A stretch of 64,000 bases of DNA, from positions 62,001 to 126,000 of the forward strand of contig NZ_FNOZ01000008.1 of assembly GCF_900107175.1 (NCBI RefSeq), read 5' to 3'. A model generated the notes under the pieces. That model ran no database searches and was not told the DNA's origin. It saw only the letters and a program-made list of their open reading frames with translations. The DNA is from Modestobacter sp. DSM 44400. Its GTDB lineage: Bacteria > Actinomycetota > Actinomycetes > Mycobacteriales > Geodermatophilaceae. Shown here in pieces: positions 31,755-40,184 of the stretch; the first letter of the stretch is position 1; each line of letters begins with the position of its first letter. The translations under genes and the position numbers were made by a program.

Positions 31755-33149
31755 TCAGGACGATGAGGACGAGGACCAGCGGGGCAGGGAGGAGATCTGC
31801 GAGGACAACCACGACGACTTGTTCTGCAGGGTCCCCAGGGCCGACTCCATCGCGGCGAACTGCCGTTCGAGGGTGTTCCGACGGGTCGCCAGCCGCAGAT
31901 CCCAGTCGTCGATGCGCTTCTGCAGGTCGGTGGCCAGGGTGTCCTGGCCCTTGGCCAGCAGCGTCAGGGTGCCGGTGGTGGAGTCGGTCGCCGTAGTGGC
32001 CAGGGTGAACAGGCGCTGGGCGACGCCGGGCACGGCGGGGGTGGTGACGCCGTTCGTGGTGGTGGCCGGGCTACCGTCGACCAGCTTGCGCGCCAGGGCG
32101 GGGTCGGACTGCAGCGTCTTGGCGAAGGTGTCCGCGGTGAAGGTGAGCTTGCCCTCCCGGGTGAGCTGGATCCCGGCGGCGGACGCGGACGCCGTGCCGC
32201 CGATGGCATTGGCGACCGACTCGAGCACCGAGCTCGCCAGGCGCCGCAGCGAGCTGTCGCCCTTGAGGACGGCGGTGGTGCTCGTGCCGCTGGAGTCCGT
32301 GAAGCCCTTGATGCTGGACAGCACGTCGTTGGCGGCGGTGACCATCGCCGCCACGGCGGCCGTCAGGCTTTCCGGGTCGCTGCTCACCGCGATCGTGGTC
32401 GGCGTTCCGTCGGCCGTCGAGACGGTGATCGAGACCCCGGGCATCAGGTCGCGGAACGTGTTGCTCGACGAGGTAGCGGTGACGCCCCCGCCCAGGTCCA
32501 GCGTGGCGTCGCGCCCGTTCGTGGCGACGACCAGGCCGCGCGTCTGCGTCGGGTCGGCCTCGACGGGGAAGTTGCTGTCGAGGGTGAAGGCACCGTCCAG
32601 GCCGGAGGCCGTGGACGTGACCTGCAACCGATAGCCCGAGCCGGTGTTCACTGCGGCAGCGGTGACGCCGGCGTTGCTGGCGTTGATCGCGGCGACGGCG
32701 TCGGCCAGCGTCGCGTCCGCGGCCAGGGTGATGCCGACCGGCGCGGTGTCGCCGTCGGCGTCGGCGATGGTGAGGGACGTCGCGCCGAAGGCTGCGGTGG
32801 CGGAGTCGAACGCGGGGCCGTTGCTGAAGATGGTGTGCGTGGCGGCCAGCTGGGTGACCCCGAAGGTCAGCGAGCCGGCGGACGCGCTGGCCGAGGCGGT
32901 GGCGGTCACGGACGTCGAGGAGCTGGTGGCCTTGGCCGCCGACCACGTCGCGGCCTTGGTGAGTGCCTCGGCGGCGCTCCGGAGCGCGTCGAACTTGGTG
33001 TTGACCGCGCGGTAGGCCTTTGCGTCGGATCTGGTGTCGACCAGCTTGTTCTTGAGCAGGGTCTGCGGGTTGGCCTCGACCTGTATCAGCTGGCCGATGA
33101 GGGAGGCGGTGTCTAAGCCGGAGATGAGGCCGACGTTCAGACCTGCCAT
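31755..33149 (-). CDS. fliD: Flagellar filament cap protein FliD
   Basis: A 464-residue protein. The N-terminal domain begins AGLNVGLISGLDTASLIGQL. The middle is Ser/Thr/Ala-rich variable domains, and the C-terminal coil has RIDDWDLRLATRRNTLERQF and AMESALGTLQNKSSWLSSQ. It caps the filament and folds incoming flagellin. It follows fliC across a strong hairpin terminator, so readthrough or a separate promoter must supply it. Confidence 0.95.
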   Translation of the reverse strand: MAGLNVGLISGLDTASLIGQLIQVEANPQTLLKNKLVDTRSDAKAYRAVNTKFDALRSAAEALTKAATWSAAKATSSSTSVTATASASASAGSLTFGVTQLAATHTIFSNGPAFDSATAAFGATSLTIADADGDTAPVGITLAADATLADAVAAINASNAGVTAAAVNTGSGYRLQVTSTASGLDGAFTLDSNFPVEADPTQTRGLVVATNGRDATLDLGGGVTATSSSNTFRDLMPGVSITVSTADGTPTTIAVSSDPESLTAAVAAMVTAANDVLSSIKGFTDSSGTSTTAVLKGDSSLRRLASSVLESVANAIGGTASASAAGIQLTREGKLTFTADTFAKTLQSDPALARKLVDGSPATTTNGVTTPAVPGVAQRLFTLATTATDSTTGTLTLLAKGQDTLATDLQKRIDDWDLRLATRRNTLERQFAAMESALGTLQNKSSWLSSQISSLPRWSSSSSS

Positions 33150-33190
33150 GTGGAGTCCTCCGGTACTGGAACGGGGTGAGGGGCGACGTG

Positions 33191-33227
33191 CAGTGAGGGG
33201 GGAGGCCGGGGGCCTCCCCCCTCACTG
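33191..33227. terminator. Long GC hairpin between fliC and fliD
   Basis: Two 17-nt arms (CAGTGAGGGGGGAGGCC and its exact complement) flank a 3-nt GGG loop. It lies 30 bp after the flagellin stop on the transcribed strand. There is no T run, but the length suggests termination or 3' stabilisation of the abundant flagellin mRNA. Confidence 0.75.
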
Positions 33228-33256
33228 GGTGGTGCTCAGGTGGTGGTGTGGCTCGA

Positions 33257-34084
33257 TCAGCCCAGCAGCTTCAGGATGCCCTGAGACGACTGGTTGGCCT
33301 GGGCCAGCATGGCGGTGCCGGCCTGGGTCAGGATCTGGGTCCGGGAGAAGTTGGTCATCTCCTGGGCCATGTCCGTGTCGCGGATCCGGGACTCCGACGC
33401 AGACAGGTTCTCCACCGACGTGTTCAGGTTGTTGATGGTGTGCTCGAACCGGTTCTGGATGGCACCCAGGCCGGCGCGAGCGGCGGACACGGTGGTGATG
33501 GCGGCCTGCACCGAGTTGCTGCCGCCGGTGACGGCACCGGTCGTCGGATCGGTGGTGGTCGCGATCGTGATGGCGCTGAGGGCCGTCGCGTCGAGAGCGG
33601 CGCCCAGGTTGACGCCGATCGTGTCCCCGCCCTTGTAGCCGACCTGGAAGGTCGCCGTCGCAGCGGCCTTGAGCAGGTCGACACCGTTGAACGTGGTGTT
33701 GTCCTGGATCCGGCCGATCTCGGTCTTGAGCGCGTCGAACTCGCCGGTGAGAGCGGCCTTCGAGTCGGCGTTCTGGGTGCCGTTGTTGTACTGCACCGCC
33801 AGGTCGTTCATGCGCTGCAGCATCGAGGTGACCTCGGTGAGGGCACCTTCCGCCGTCTGGACGACCGAGATGCCGTCCTGCGCGTTGCGGGCGGCGACCT
33901 TGAGGCCACCGACCTGCGAACGCAGACCCTCGGAGATGGCCAGCCCGGCCGCGTCGTCGGCGGCGCGGTTGATCCGGAAGCCGGAGGAGAGCTTCTCCAG
34001 CGACTTGTTCATCTGGCCGTCGGTGACGGACAGGTTGCGGTACGAGTTCATCGCCGCGATGTTGGTGTTGACACTGAGACCCAT
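33257..34084 (-). CDS. fliC: Flagellin
   Basis: A 275-residue flagellin of the compact type. The N-terminal D0/D1 part (SVNTNIAAMNSYRNLSVTDG, then SSGFRINRAADDAAGLAISE) and C-terminal part (NLSASESRIRDTDMAQEMTN, then AQANQSSQGILKLLG) are well conserved; the central variable region is only about 70 residues. GGAGG lies about 7 nt before ATG 34084. It has its own candidate sigma-28 promoter and a leader with CsrA-like GGA motifs. A glycosyltransferase gene lies divergently upstream, suggesting the filament may be glycosylated. Confidence 0.97.
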   Translation of the reverse strand: MGLSVNTNIAAMNSYRNLSVTDGQMNKSLEKLSSGFRINRAADDAAGLAISEGLRSQVGGLKVAARNAQDGISVVQTAEGALTEVTSMLQRMNDLAVQYNNGTQNADSKAALTGEFDALKTEIGRIQDNTTFNGVDLLKAAATATFQVGYKGGDTIGVNLGAALDATALSAITIATTTDPTTGAVTGGSNSVQAAITTVSAARAGLGAIQNRFEHTINNLNTSVENLSASESRIRDTDMAQEMTNFSRTQILTQAGTAMLAQANQSSQGILKLLG

Positions 34085-34088
34085 GGTG

Positions 34089-34134
34089 TTCCTCCGTGGA
34101 AGTGGGCTTTCGGGTGGACCCGCTGCATCCGTGC
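34089..34134 (-). promoter_or_regulatory. Candidate CsrA-binding region in the flagellin leader
   Basis: On the transcribed strand, CACGGATG (about 34133-34126) and CACGGAGGAAC (about 34099-34089) are two ACGGA motifs about 30 nt apart, the second overlapping the Shine-Dalgarno. This matches the usual two-site arrangement by which CsrA blocks flagellin translation in Gram-positives, and csrA is encoded at 39797. Inference from motif and context. Confidence 0.45.
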
Positions 34135-34154
34135 TGCGGGGCGTTGCACTACCG

Positions 34155-34182
34155 GTAACGGCTCGGGTCCGCCGCTCCTTGA
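34155..34182 (-). promoter_or_regulatory. fliC: Candidate sigma-28 promoter of fliC
   Basis: On the minus strand, TCAA (34182-34179), a 16-nt spacer and GCCGTTAC (34162-34155) match 6 of 8 of the -10 consensus GCCGATAA. The predicted transcript would have a leader of about 65 nt before ATG 34084. The FliA/WhiG-type sigma gene at 35641 is the obvious partner. Confidence 0.55.
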
Positions 34183-34385
34183 CCCGAACCGGAGAACTTC
34201 TTCGGTCTCCCTCGGGTGAGTGGGGCGGCTGCTGGACGGCCGGTGCCGGCACGTGCTCGCGTTGCCGAAACCTGGCCCGATGCCCCCGGCGCCCCCGGTG
34301 CCGCCCACCTCAAGAGCAGGTCGCACCTGCGCCGGCGACACGACGGGCAAGGGGAGGCCGAACTCCGGAAGGATCCACGTCGAGG

Positions 34386-35450
34386 ATGAACGTCCTGCTC
34401 GCCCCCTCAGTCTTCACCGGCTCGCAGGACTACCGCATGGCCGAGCCGGCTCGCGCCGTGCAGGAGGCGGACCCCGGTATCGCGGTCACGGTCACCCATG
34501 GGCTGGTGACCCGGATGATCCAGCGCCCGGGCGACACCGAGCTCAGCGTTGCCTCGGTGGACGGCCGGGGTGCGGACGTGGTCGTCCTCCAACTGCCGAA
34601 GACCGAGGCGATGCTGCAGTGCCTGCGGCTGCTGCAGGCTCAGGGCATTGCTGTCGTGGTGGAGGTCGACGACCTGCTGTCGGCGGTCCCGTACGGCCAC
34701 TCCGGGCACGACGCCCTGGTCCGAGGCGGGGTGCACCGGTACGCCGTGGCGTGCGCGCGCGAGGCCGACCTGGTCACCGTGTCCACCCCCGCGCTGCTGA
34801 AGAAGTACGCCCCGCACGGGCGCGGGGCGGTCGTGCCCAACGCGGTCCCGCGCCGCATCGCCGAGCTGCCGCCGGCCTACGAACGGGATTCGGAGACGGT
34901 GACGATCGGGTGGACCGGTTCGGTGGCGACCCACCCCTATGACCTACAGGTGATGGAATCGGGGTTGCAGCAGGCACTGGACCGGAGCCGGGGGCAGAGC
35001 CGGTTCATGATCCTCGGCGAGGAGTGCGACGCCCGGGACCGGCTCCGGCTGTCCGAGGACCCGGTGGTCGTGCCCTGGGTCCGGGACGTCGACGAGTACG
35101 TCACGACCCTCGGAGAGCTGTTCGACATCGGGCTGGCCCCGCTCCGGGAGGACCGATTCAACACCTGCAAGAGCTGGCTGAAGGTCCTGGAGTACGCCGC
35201 ACGCGGCGTCTACGCCGTCCGCTCGCCGACCGTGGAGTACGAGCGGCTCGCACTCGGGCGGTCCGCTCGCCGGCCCCGGGACTGGGCGGCCCTGATCGCG
35301 GCGGGGGTCCAAAAGGCCGACCAACGGCGGGAGATCGCGGCGGCTGACCGCGAGAGGGTCCTGGCCGGTCACCTCGTGGAGCAGCGGTGGGCCGACGCCT
35401 GGCGGCTGGCGCGGGAGAACCGCAGCCGCACCCAGCGGATCGTGGCCTGA
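34386..35450 (+). CDS. GT-B fold glycosyltransferase beside flagellin
   Basis: A 354-residue cytoplasmic protein. The N-terminal half resembles the acceptor domain of GT-B enzymes (MNVLLAPSVFTGSQDYRM, then VVVEVDDLLSAVPYGHSG). The hinge and donor domain contain VVPNAVPRR, VTIGWTGSVATHPYDLQVME and DIGLAPLREDRFNTCKSWLK, close to group-1 glycosyltransferases. The frame is open upstream from 33669, but homology starts at ATG 34386. It sits between flagellin and the flagellar sigma gene, so flagellin or hook glycosylation is likely. Sugar donor unknown. Confidence 0.8.
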   Translation: MNVLLAPSVFTGSQDYRMAEPARAVQEADPGIAVTVTHGLVTRMIQRPGDTELSVASVDGRGADVVVLQLPKTEAMLQCLRLLQAQGIAVVVEVDDLLSAVPYGHSGHDALVRGGVHRYAVACAREADLVTVSTPALLKKYAPHGRGAVVPNAVPRRIAELPPAYERDSETVTIGWTGSVATHPYDLQVMESGLQQALDRSRGQSRFMILGEECDARDRLRLSEDPVVVPWVRDVDEYVTTLGELFDIGLAPLREDRFNTCKSWLKVLEYAARGVYAVRSPTVEYERLALGRSARRPRDWAALIAAGVQKADQRREIAAADRERVLAGHLVEQRWADAWRLARENRSRTQRIVA

Positions 35451-35466
35451 ACGGCTTCCGGAAGAC

Positions 35467-35507
35467 ACCGCAGCTCCTCCACTCGTGTGCGGAGAGGAGG
35501 CTGCGGT
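35467..35507. terminator. Hairpin after the glycosyltransferase gene
   Basis: ACCGCAG (35467-35473) pairs with CTGCGGT (35501-35507), extended by CCTCC with GGAGG inside a 2-nt bulge. It lies 17 bp after the stop, between convergent genes, and can stop transcription of the glycosyltransferase. Confidence 0.6.
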
Positions 35508-35640
35508 CCTCGGGTGCGTGGATCAGGCAGCTGGTCCTGCCCTGCTCCCGGGTCGGTCGCCGTGATGTCAGCGGCGGCAGCGGACCCGGCGGGCGGGCGG
35601 TCGACCGGATGGCCGAGAAACCCCGTCGTCGCGGAGGCCC

Positions 35641-36570
35641 TCAGACGGGTTGGGAGGCAGGTCCGCGCCCGGCGACCGGCCAACTGTGCCGGGGTCGGGG
35701 GCGTGGAACCGGAACCGGAACCAGGAGCGGCGGAGCCGGCGGCGTCCGCCGATCCGGGGCCTGTCGTGCCGCCACCCGGTCGACGTAGGCGCGCTGCTGG
35801 TTCCGGGCCCGGACGCCGCCGTCGGCGGGGACGGATCGGCCCTCCCAGATCTCGCTCATCGCCGCGTGCAGCAGTGTGAGCGCCCGGGCCCGCATCTGCG
35901 AGACCCGGGAAAGAGTGACACCCAGGTCGTCGGCGATGTCGGTCAACGACTCGTCACCGAAGAAGTTCCGGTCCACGACCTCGTCGAGGCGGTCGGGCAG
36001 CGCCTGGATCGCCTCGTGCAAGGCGCGGGCGCGCTCGCCGCGGAGGAGGGCGCGCTCGGGGGAGTCGCCGGTGTCGGGCAGGTCCAGGGAGTTGCCGTCG
36101 TTGCCGGGATCAGCGTCGATGCTGACCATCACCGCCCGGTGCAGATCGACCTGCAGCGAGTCCAGCTGCGACCGTCCCACGCCGAGGCTGACGGCGAGCT
36201 CCTGCTTGGTGGGGGGGCGCCCCAGGGAGATGGTGAGGGCGTCGGTCGCGGCGTCCGTGCGTCGGGCGGCGGCCCGGACCGAGCGGCTGGCCCAGTCCCC
36301 GGAGCGCAGCTCGTCGAGCACGGCGCCCTGCAGGCGGGGGATGGCATAGGTCGCGAAGGTGGCGCCGGCGCCGGGGTCGAAACGACGGGCCACCTCGACC
36401 AAGGCCACGTGTGCACAGGAGAGCAGGTCGTCGCGGCTCACGTGACTCGGCAAGGAGATCCGGGAGGCCACCGCGTTGACCGCGAACTGGGCAAGGGGCA
36501 GGTGAGTGGTCACCAGCGCGTCGACGTCGGGCTGGAGGCGCTCGCTCGCCGGTGGGCTGACTGTGGTCAC
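35641..36570 (-). CDS. fliA: FliA/WhiG-type flagellar RNA polymerase sigma factor
   Basis: A 309-residue sigma-70 group 3 protein. Region 2 contains LAQFAVNAVASRISLPSHVS and RRFDPGAGATFATYAIPRLQ; region 3 has TDALTISLGRPPTKQELAVS; region 4 has ESLTDIADDLGVTLSRVSQM with the helix-turn-helix. A Pro/Arg-rich tail of about 60 residues follows and is not typical of FliA. The start is GTG 36570, with GAAGGA about 4 nt upstream. No anti-sigma FlgM was found in the window. A sigma-28-like promoter lies in front of it, suggesting autoregulation. Confidence 0.9.
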   Translation of the reverse strand: MTTVSPPASERLQPDVDALVTTHLPLAQFAVNAVASRISLPSHVSRDDLLSCAHVALVEVARRFDPGAGATFATYAIPRLQGAVLDELRSGDWASRSVRAAARRTDAATDALTISLGRPPTKQELAVSLGVGRSQLDSLQVDLHRAVMVSIDADPGNDGNSLDLPDTGDSPERALLRGERARALHEAIQALPDRLDEVVDRNFFGDESLTDIADDLGVTLSRVSQMRARALTLLHAAMSEIWEGRSVPADGGVRARNQQRAYVDRVAARQAPDRRTPPAPPLLVPVPVPRPRPRHSWPVAGRGPASQPV

Positions 36571-36608
36571 GCTGTCCTTCTCGGCGGACCCGAGCGCGCA
36601 TCGGACCG

Positions 36609-36636
36609 GCATCGGGGACTTTCGTCCCCGGCTTGA
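36609..36636 (-). promoter_or_regulatory. Candidate sigma-28 promoter of the sigma factor gene, overlapping a hairpin
   Basis: On the minus strand, TCAA (36636-36633), a 16-nt spacer and CCCGATGC (36616-36609) follow the same layout as the fliC and flgB sites. The spacer is itself largely a perfect hairpin, CGGGGACtttcGTCCCCG at 36613-36630, which could be an operator. Confidence 0.4.
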
Positions 36637-36666
36637 GCGATATCGGTGGACTCCGCTGAACTCGGC

Positions 36667-36694
36667 TTGATCCGCTTCCGGCGCATGCCGATGG
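36667..36694 (+). promoter_or_regulatory. Weak candidate sigma-28 promoter of flgN-flgK-flgL-csrA
   Basis: GCCGATGG at 36687-36694 matches 6 of 8 of the -10 consensus, and a 16-nt spacer leads back to TTGA at 36667-36670, a poor -35. It lies 71 bp before the flgN ATG, in the right place for a class-3 flagellar promoter. Confidence 0.3.
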
Positions 36695-36764
36695 GACTGG
36701 CAACGAGCACTCGTCGACCGGCGGGTGCCTGCAGTCACCACACGACGAGGGAGGGGCGGCCGCC

Positions 36765-37250
36765 ATGGACCACCAGCACCTGTCGACGTTGCTCTGGCGT
36801 GAGCAGGAGCTGCTCGACCTGCTCCTGTTCAAGGCCGAGGAGAAGCAGTACCTGATCCTCACCGGGAAGACCCGGTGGCTGGCCCGGATCGCGCACGAGA
36901 TCGAGGTCGTCCTGGACCAGCTGCGCACCCTGGAGGTCGAGCGCGCGGCGGCCACCGAGCAGATCGCCGGCCGGTTGGGTCTGACGGCGAACCCGTCGCT
37001 GCGTCAGCTCGCCGAGGTCGCACCGGTGCCGTGGAGTGACCTCTACGTCAAGCACCACGAGAACCTGCTCACGCTCGTCACCGAGCTGCGCACCCTCTCC
37101 GACGCCAACAAGGGTCTGATCGAGGGCGGCCTGGCCGCCATCGGCGACGCACTGCTGTCGACCCGGGGCACCGCCGCGGGCACGTACACCAACCATGGGC
37201 GGGCGGCGGGCAACGCCTACCGCGCCGTGACGCTGGACGGTGCCCTGTGA
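36765..37250 (+). CDS. flgN: Flagellar export chaperone FlgN
   Basis: A 161-residue helical protein beginning MDHQHLSTLLWREQELLDLL, with LTGKTRWLARIAHEIEVVLD and a long C-terminal helix (LYVKHHENLLTLVTELRTLS). FlgN escorts the junction proteins FlgK and FlgL, which follow directly. GGGAGG lies about 8 nt before the ATG. Its stop codon overlaps a GAGCTCGCGA-loop hairpin. Confidence 0.92.
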   Translation: MDHQHLSTLLWREQELLDLLLFKAEEKQYLILTGKTRWLARIAHEIEVVLDQLRTLEVERAAATEQIAGRLGLTANPSLRQLAEVAPVPWSDLYVKHHENLLTLVTELRTLSDANKGLIEGGLAAIGDALLSTRGTAAGTYTNHGRAAGNAYRAVTLDGAL

Positions 37251-37269
37251 GCGAGCTCGCGAGCTCACC
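37248..37269. repeat. Minimal family-1-like hairpin between flgN and flgK
   Basis: GTGAGC and GCTCAC pair around the loop GAGCTCGCGA, one base different from the family-1 loop GAGCTTGCGA. The flgN stop codon is inside the stem. It lacks the outer covarying stem of the full copies. Confidence 0.5.
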
Positions 37270-37323
37270 GATCAGCACAGCAGCTCGGCGAACGCCGGCG
37301 ACGAGCGCCAGCGAGGAGTCCAA

Positions 37324-38742
37324 GTGAGCACCTTCTCCGGTCTGAACACCGCGGTGACCGCGCTCTGGGCGCAGCAGCGCGGGATGGACGTCACCGGCCA
37401 GAACATCGCCAACGTCAACACCGCCGGGTACTCCCGGCAGCGGGCCGACCTGCAGTCGGTCGCCGGCAGTACCGTCCCGGCCGTCTTCTCGGTGGGCAAC
37501 GGCATCGGCCAGGGCGTCAGCGCCGACACGATCACCCGCATCCGGGACGCCTTCCTGGAGCGCCGGGCGCAGACCGAGCACGCGGTCACCGCCAGCCTCA
37601 CCGTCCAGGACACCACGTTCACCCAGATGGAGGACGCCTTCCGCGAGCCCGGCACCACGGGCATCGCACAGCAGCTGACGAAGATGTGGGCGGGCTGGAG
37701 CGACGTGATGAACAACCCGACCGAGCTCGGTGCCCGCAGCCAGGTCCTGCAGTCCACCCGCACGCTCGTGGACGGACTGCACACCGCGAGCGCCACGCTG
37801 GACCAGCAGTGGGAGCAGAACCACGCCAGCCTCGAGTCGCTGGCCGCGGACGTGAATGCGACGGCGGCCTCCATCGCCGACCTGAACGTGGCGATCGCGC
37901 GGGCGTCGAACGCCGGCATGCCGAGCAACGAGCTGGCCGACAAGCGGGACACGCTGGTCCTCAAGCTGTCCGACCAGGTCGGCGCCACGGCCGCGGTGGG
38001 CGAGGACGGCAGCATGACCGTCACCGTGGGCGGGTCCACGCTGGTCAGCGGCTCCAGCGTGCTGGCGCTGCGACTGGCCGGCAGCACCGACCCCGCCGAC
38101 GCGGCCACCGACCCGCCCCGCCTGGTCACCGCCCCCGGTGGCACGACCGTCCGCCCCGGCGGGACGGCGGACGGCCAGCTCGCCTCGATGACCCGGATCA
38201 TTCCGAAGTACCGGACGCAGCTGGACGGGATCGCCCAGCAGCTCGCCGACCAGTTCAACGCGGTCCACACCAGCGGGTACGACCTGAAGGGGAACCCCGG
38301 CAAGCCGCTGTTCGACGACGGGGCAGGGGGCCTCACCGGGATCACCGCGGCCACCCTCGACCTGGCGATCAGCAGCACCGACGAGCTCGCCGCCGCGAGC
38401 CTGTCCCCGGCCACGGCCGGAGCCGTCTCGGGCGAAAACGGCAATGCCGACCGGATCTACCAGCTGCGGTTGGCATCGGCCGGAGCCGACGCCAACTACC
38501 GGAAGCTGATCGTGACGCTGGGCGTCGAGGCGTCGACCACCACGAACGACCTCGCCACACAGAGCGTGATCGCTACTCAGGTGGACGCCTCCCGCGAGTC
38601 GGTCGCCGGCGTCAACCTCGATGAGGAGATGACCAACATGCTTCAGTTCCAGCACGGCTACCAGGCGGCCGGCCGGCTGATCACCGCCATAGACGAGATG
38701 CTCGACGTGCTGATCAACCGCACCGGGCTCGTGGGGCGCTGA
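37324..38742 (+). CDS. flgK: Hook-filament junction protein FlgK
   Basis: A 472-residue protein. The N-terminus STFSGLNTAVTALWAQQRGM plus NIANVNTAGYSRQRADL is typical, as is LDGIAQQLADQFNAVHTSGY in the middle and the C-terminal coil (VNLDEEMTNMLQFQHGYQAA). The start is GTG 37324, with GAGGAG 8 nt upstream; the open frame before it is not conserved. flgL begins 5 bp after its stop. Confidence 0.96.
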   Translation: MSTFSGLNTAVTALWAQQRGMDVTGQNIANVNTAGYSRQRADLQSVAGSTVPAVFSVGNGIGQGVSADTITRIRDAFLERRAQTEHAVTASLTVQDTTFTQMEDAFREPGTTGIAQQLTKMWAGWSDVMNNPTELGARSQVLQSTRTLVDGLHTASATLDQQWEQNHASLESLAADVNATAASIADLNVAIARASNAGMPSNELADKRDTLVLKLSDQVGATAAVGEDGSMTVTVGGSTLVSGSSVLALRLAGSTDPADAATDPPRLVTAPGGTTVRPGGTADGQLASMTRIIPKYRTQLDGIAQQLADQFNAVHTSGYDLKGNPGKPLFDDGAGGLTGITAATLDLAISSTDELAAASLSPATAGAVSGENGNADRIYQLRLASAGADANYRKLIVTLGVEASTTTNDLATQSVIATQVDASRESVAGVNLDEEMTNMLQFQHGYQAAGRLITAIDEMLDVLINRTGLVGR

Positions 38743-38747
38743 CCCTG

Positions 38748-39650
38748 ATGCGGATCACCCAGCGTGCGATCACGACGACCAGCCTGCAGGGGCTCAACAG
38801 CAACCTGGCGGCGGTCAACAAGATCCAGCAGCAGCTGACGTCGGGGACGACGATCAGCCGGCCCTCGGACTCGCCGACCGGCACCAACACCTCGCTGCTC
38901 ACCCGCAGGGACATGGCCGGTGTCGACCAGCAGGCCCGCAACATCACCGACGGCGTCACCGTCCTGAACTCGACCGACTCGACGCTGCAGGACATGCTCG
39001 ACCAGGTCCTGGTGGTCCGGAACCTGACCCTCCAGGCCCTGAACCAGGGCACGATGTCCGCCGAGTCCCAGCAGGCGATCGCGGCCCAGGTCTCCGGGCT
39101 GCGGGAGAGCCTGCTGGGCGCGGCCAACACCGTCGTGCAGGGGCGGCCGCTGTTCGGCGGTGTAACCACCGGCAGGGCGGCCTATGCCTCCGACGGCACG
39201 TACACCGGCCTCGGCGGCTCGGGGGGGATCCCCGTGGTGCCGGTGAACCGGCGGATCTCCGACGTCGAGAGCGTCCGGGTGGACATCACCGGCGCGGAGG
39301 CCTTCGGCGACCCGGTCGCCGGCAAGGACCTGTTCGCCGTCGTCGCCAACATCGTCGCCAACGTCGGGGACGTCGCGGCGCTCAGGAGCGACCTGGCCGA
39401 CCTGGACGTAGTGCGGGGCAAGATGCTCACCGCCACTGCGGACATCGGCACCCGGCAGGCCCGCTTCGACACCGCCAAGGAGGTCAACACCAACCGGTCG
39501 CTGATCTTGCAGGCGCAGCTGTCGGCCAACGAGGACGTCGACATGCCACGGACGATCATGGAGCTGCAGATGCAGCAGACCGGTTACCAGGCCGCTCTGC
39601 AGGCGACCGCACAGGTAATCCAGCCGACCCTGCTGGACTTCTTGCGCTGA
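38748..39650 (+). CDS. flgL: Hook-filament junction protein FlgL
   Basis: A 300-residue protein with RITQRAITTTSLQGLNSNLA and SSGTTISRPSDSP-like LTSGTTISRPSDSPTGTN at the N-terminus, and DMPRTIMELQMQQTGYQAAL at the C-terminus, as in FlgL and flagellins. It joins FlgK to the filament. Confidence 0.96.
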   Translation: MRITQRAITTTSLQGLNSNLAAVNKIQQQLTSGTTISRPSDSPTGTNTSLLTRRDMAGVDQQARNITDGVTVLNSTDSTLQDMLDQVLVVRNLTLQALNQGTMSAESQQAIAAQVSGLRESLLGAANTVVQGRPLFGGVTTGRAAYASDGTYTGLGGSGGIPVVPVNRRISDVESVRVDITGAEAFGDPVAGKDLFAVVANIVANVGDVAALRSDLADLDVVRGKMLTATADIGTRQARFDTAKEVNTNRSLILQAQLSANEDVDMPRTIMELQMQQTGYQAALQATAQVIQPTLLDFLR

Positions 39651-39796
39651 TCCGACCGACAGTCCCCGACCCGTTCGGCGGTCGGCCTGCCGAGAACTGA
39701 ACAGGGCGTCGGACCACTGCGGTGGCCCGGCACCCCTCGTCCGCCGATGATCGGGGGACGGCCACGGAGGCCACACACCCATGGAGGGGTCAACTC

Positions 39797-40039
39797 ATGC
39801 TCACACTCACCCGCAGCGTCGGCGAAAGCATCCGGATCGGCGAGGACATCGAGGTCTACGTCGTCGAGGTCCGCGGCGGCACGGTCCGGCTGGGCTTCAA
39901 GGCGCCGCGCGAGGTCACCATCCACCGCGAAGAGGTCTACAAGCAGATCGCCGAGGCGAATGCCCTGGCCGCCGAGGTGGCTGCGGATGCCATGGCTGCG
40001 CTTGCGGCCTTTGCACCTGGGACGGATCGGTCCGCGTAG
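39797..40039 (+). CDS. csrA: Translational regulator CsrA
   Basis: An 80-residue RNA-binding protein. MLTLTRSVGESIRIGEDIEV and APREVTIHREEVYKQI carry the RNA-contacting first strand and the Arg of the GxxAPxxVxVHR segment. GGAGGGG lies 7 nt before ATG 39797; the upstream in-frame part is not conserved. In Gram-positives CsrA restrains flagellin translation and is itself held by FliW. No fliW gene is visible in the window. The last 15 residues are Ala-rich. Confidence 0.95.
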   Translation: MLTLTRSVGESIRIGEDIEVYVVEVRGGTVRLGFKAPREVTIHREEVYKQIAEANALAAEVAADAMAALAAFAPGTDRSA

Positions 40040-40184
40040 ATTAACTTGCCAACATGGACGCTAGTTCGCCCCAACTATTGCTTTTCCCGCCTGCCCCACT
40101 AGTAACAGGACGGCGAGTCTCGCCGTTGGTTCATCGTTCCGTGCGCAAGTCTTCCCCCACAGCACGACACAGGGGGCAACGTTC

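Larger units (their letters stand above)
34085..34385. other. Divergent fliC / glycosyltransferase intergenic region
   Basis: The first 100 bp belong to the fliC promoter and leader. From about 34200 to 34385 I see no gene. The stretch upstream of the glycosyltransferase contains CTCAAGAGC followed at 17 nt by GCCGGCGA, a poor sigma-28 match, and no clear house-keeping promoter. Confidence 0.5.

Noticed and set aside
34315-34345. Sigma-28 promoter for the glycosyltransferase
   Set aside because: TCAA to GCCGGCGA needs a 17-nt spacer and the -10 is poor.
39743-39750. GCCGATGA upstream of csrA as a sigma-28 -10 box
   Set aside because: No TCAA/TAAA-like -35 occurs at 15-17 nt, so the match is probably chance.
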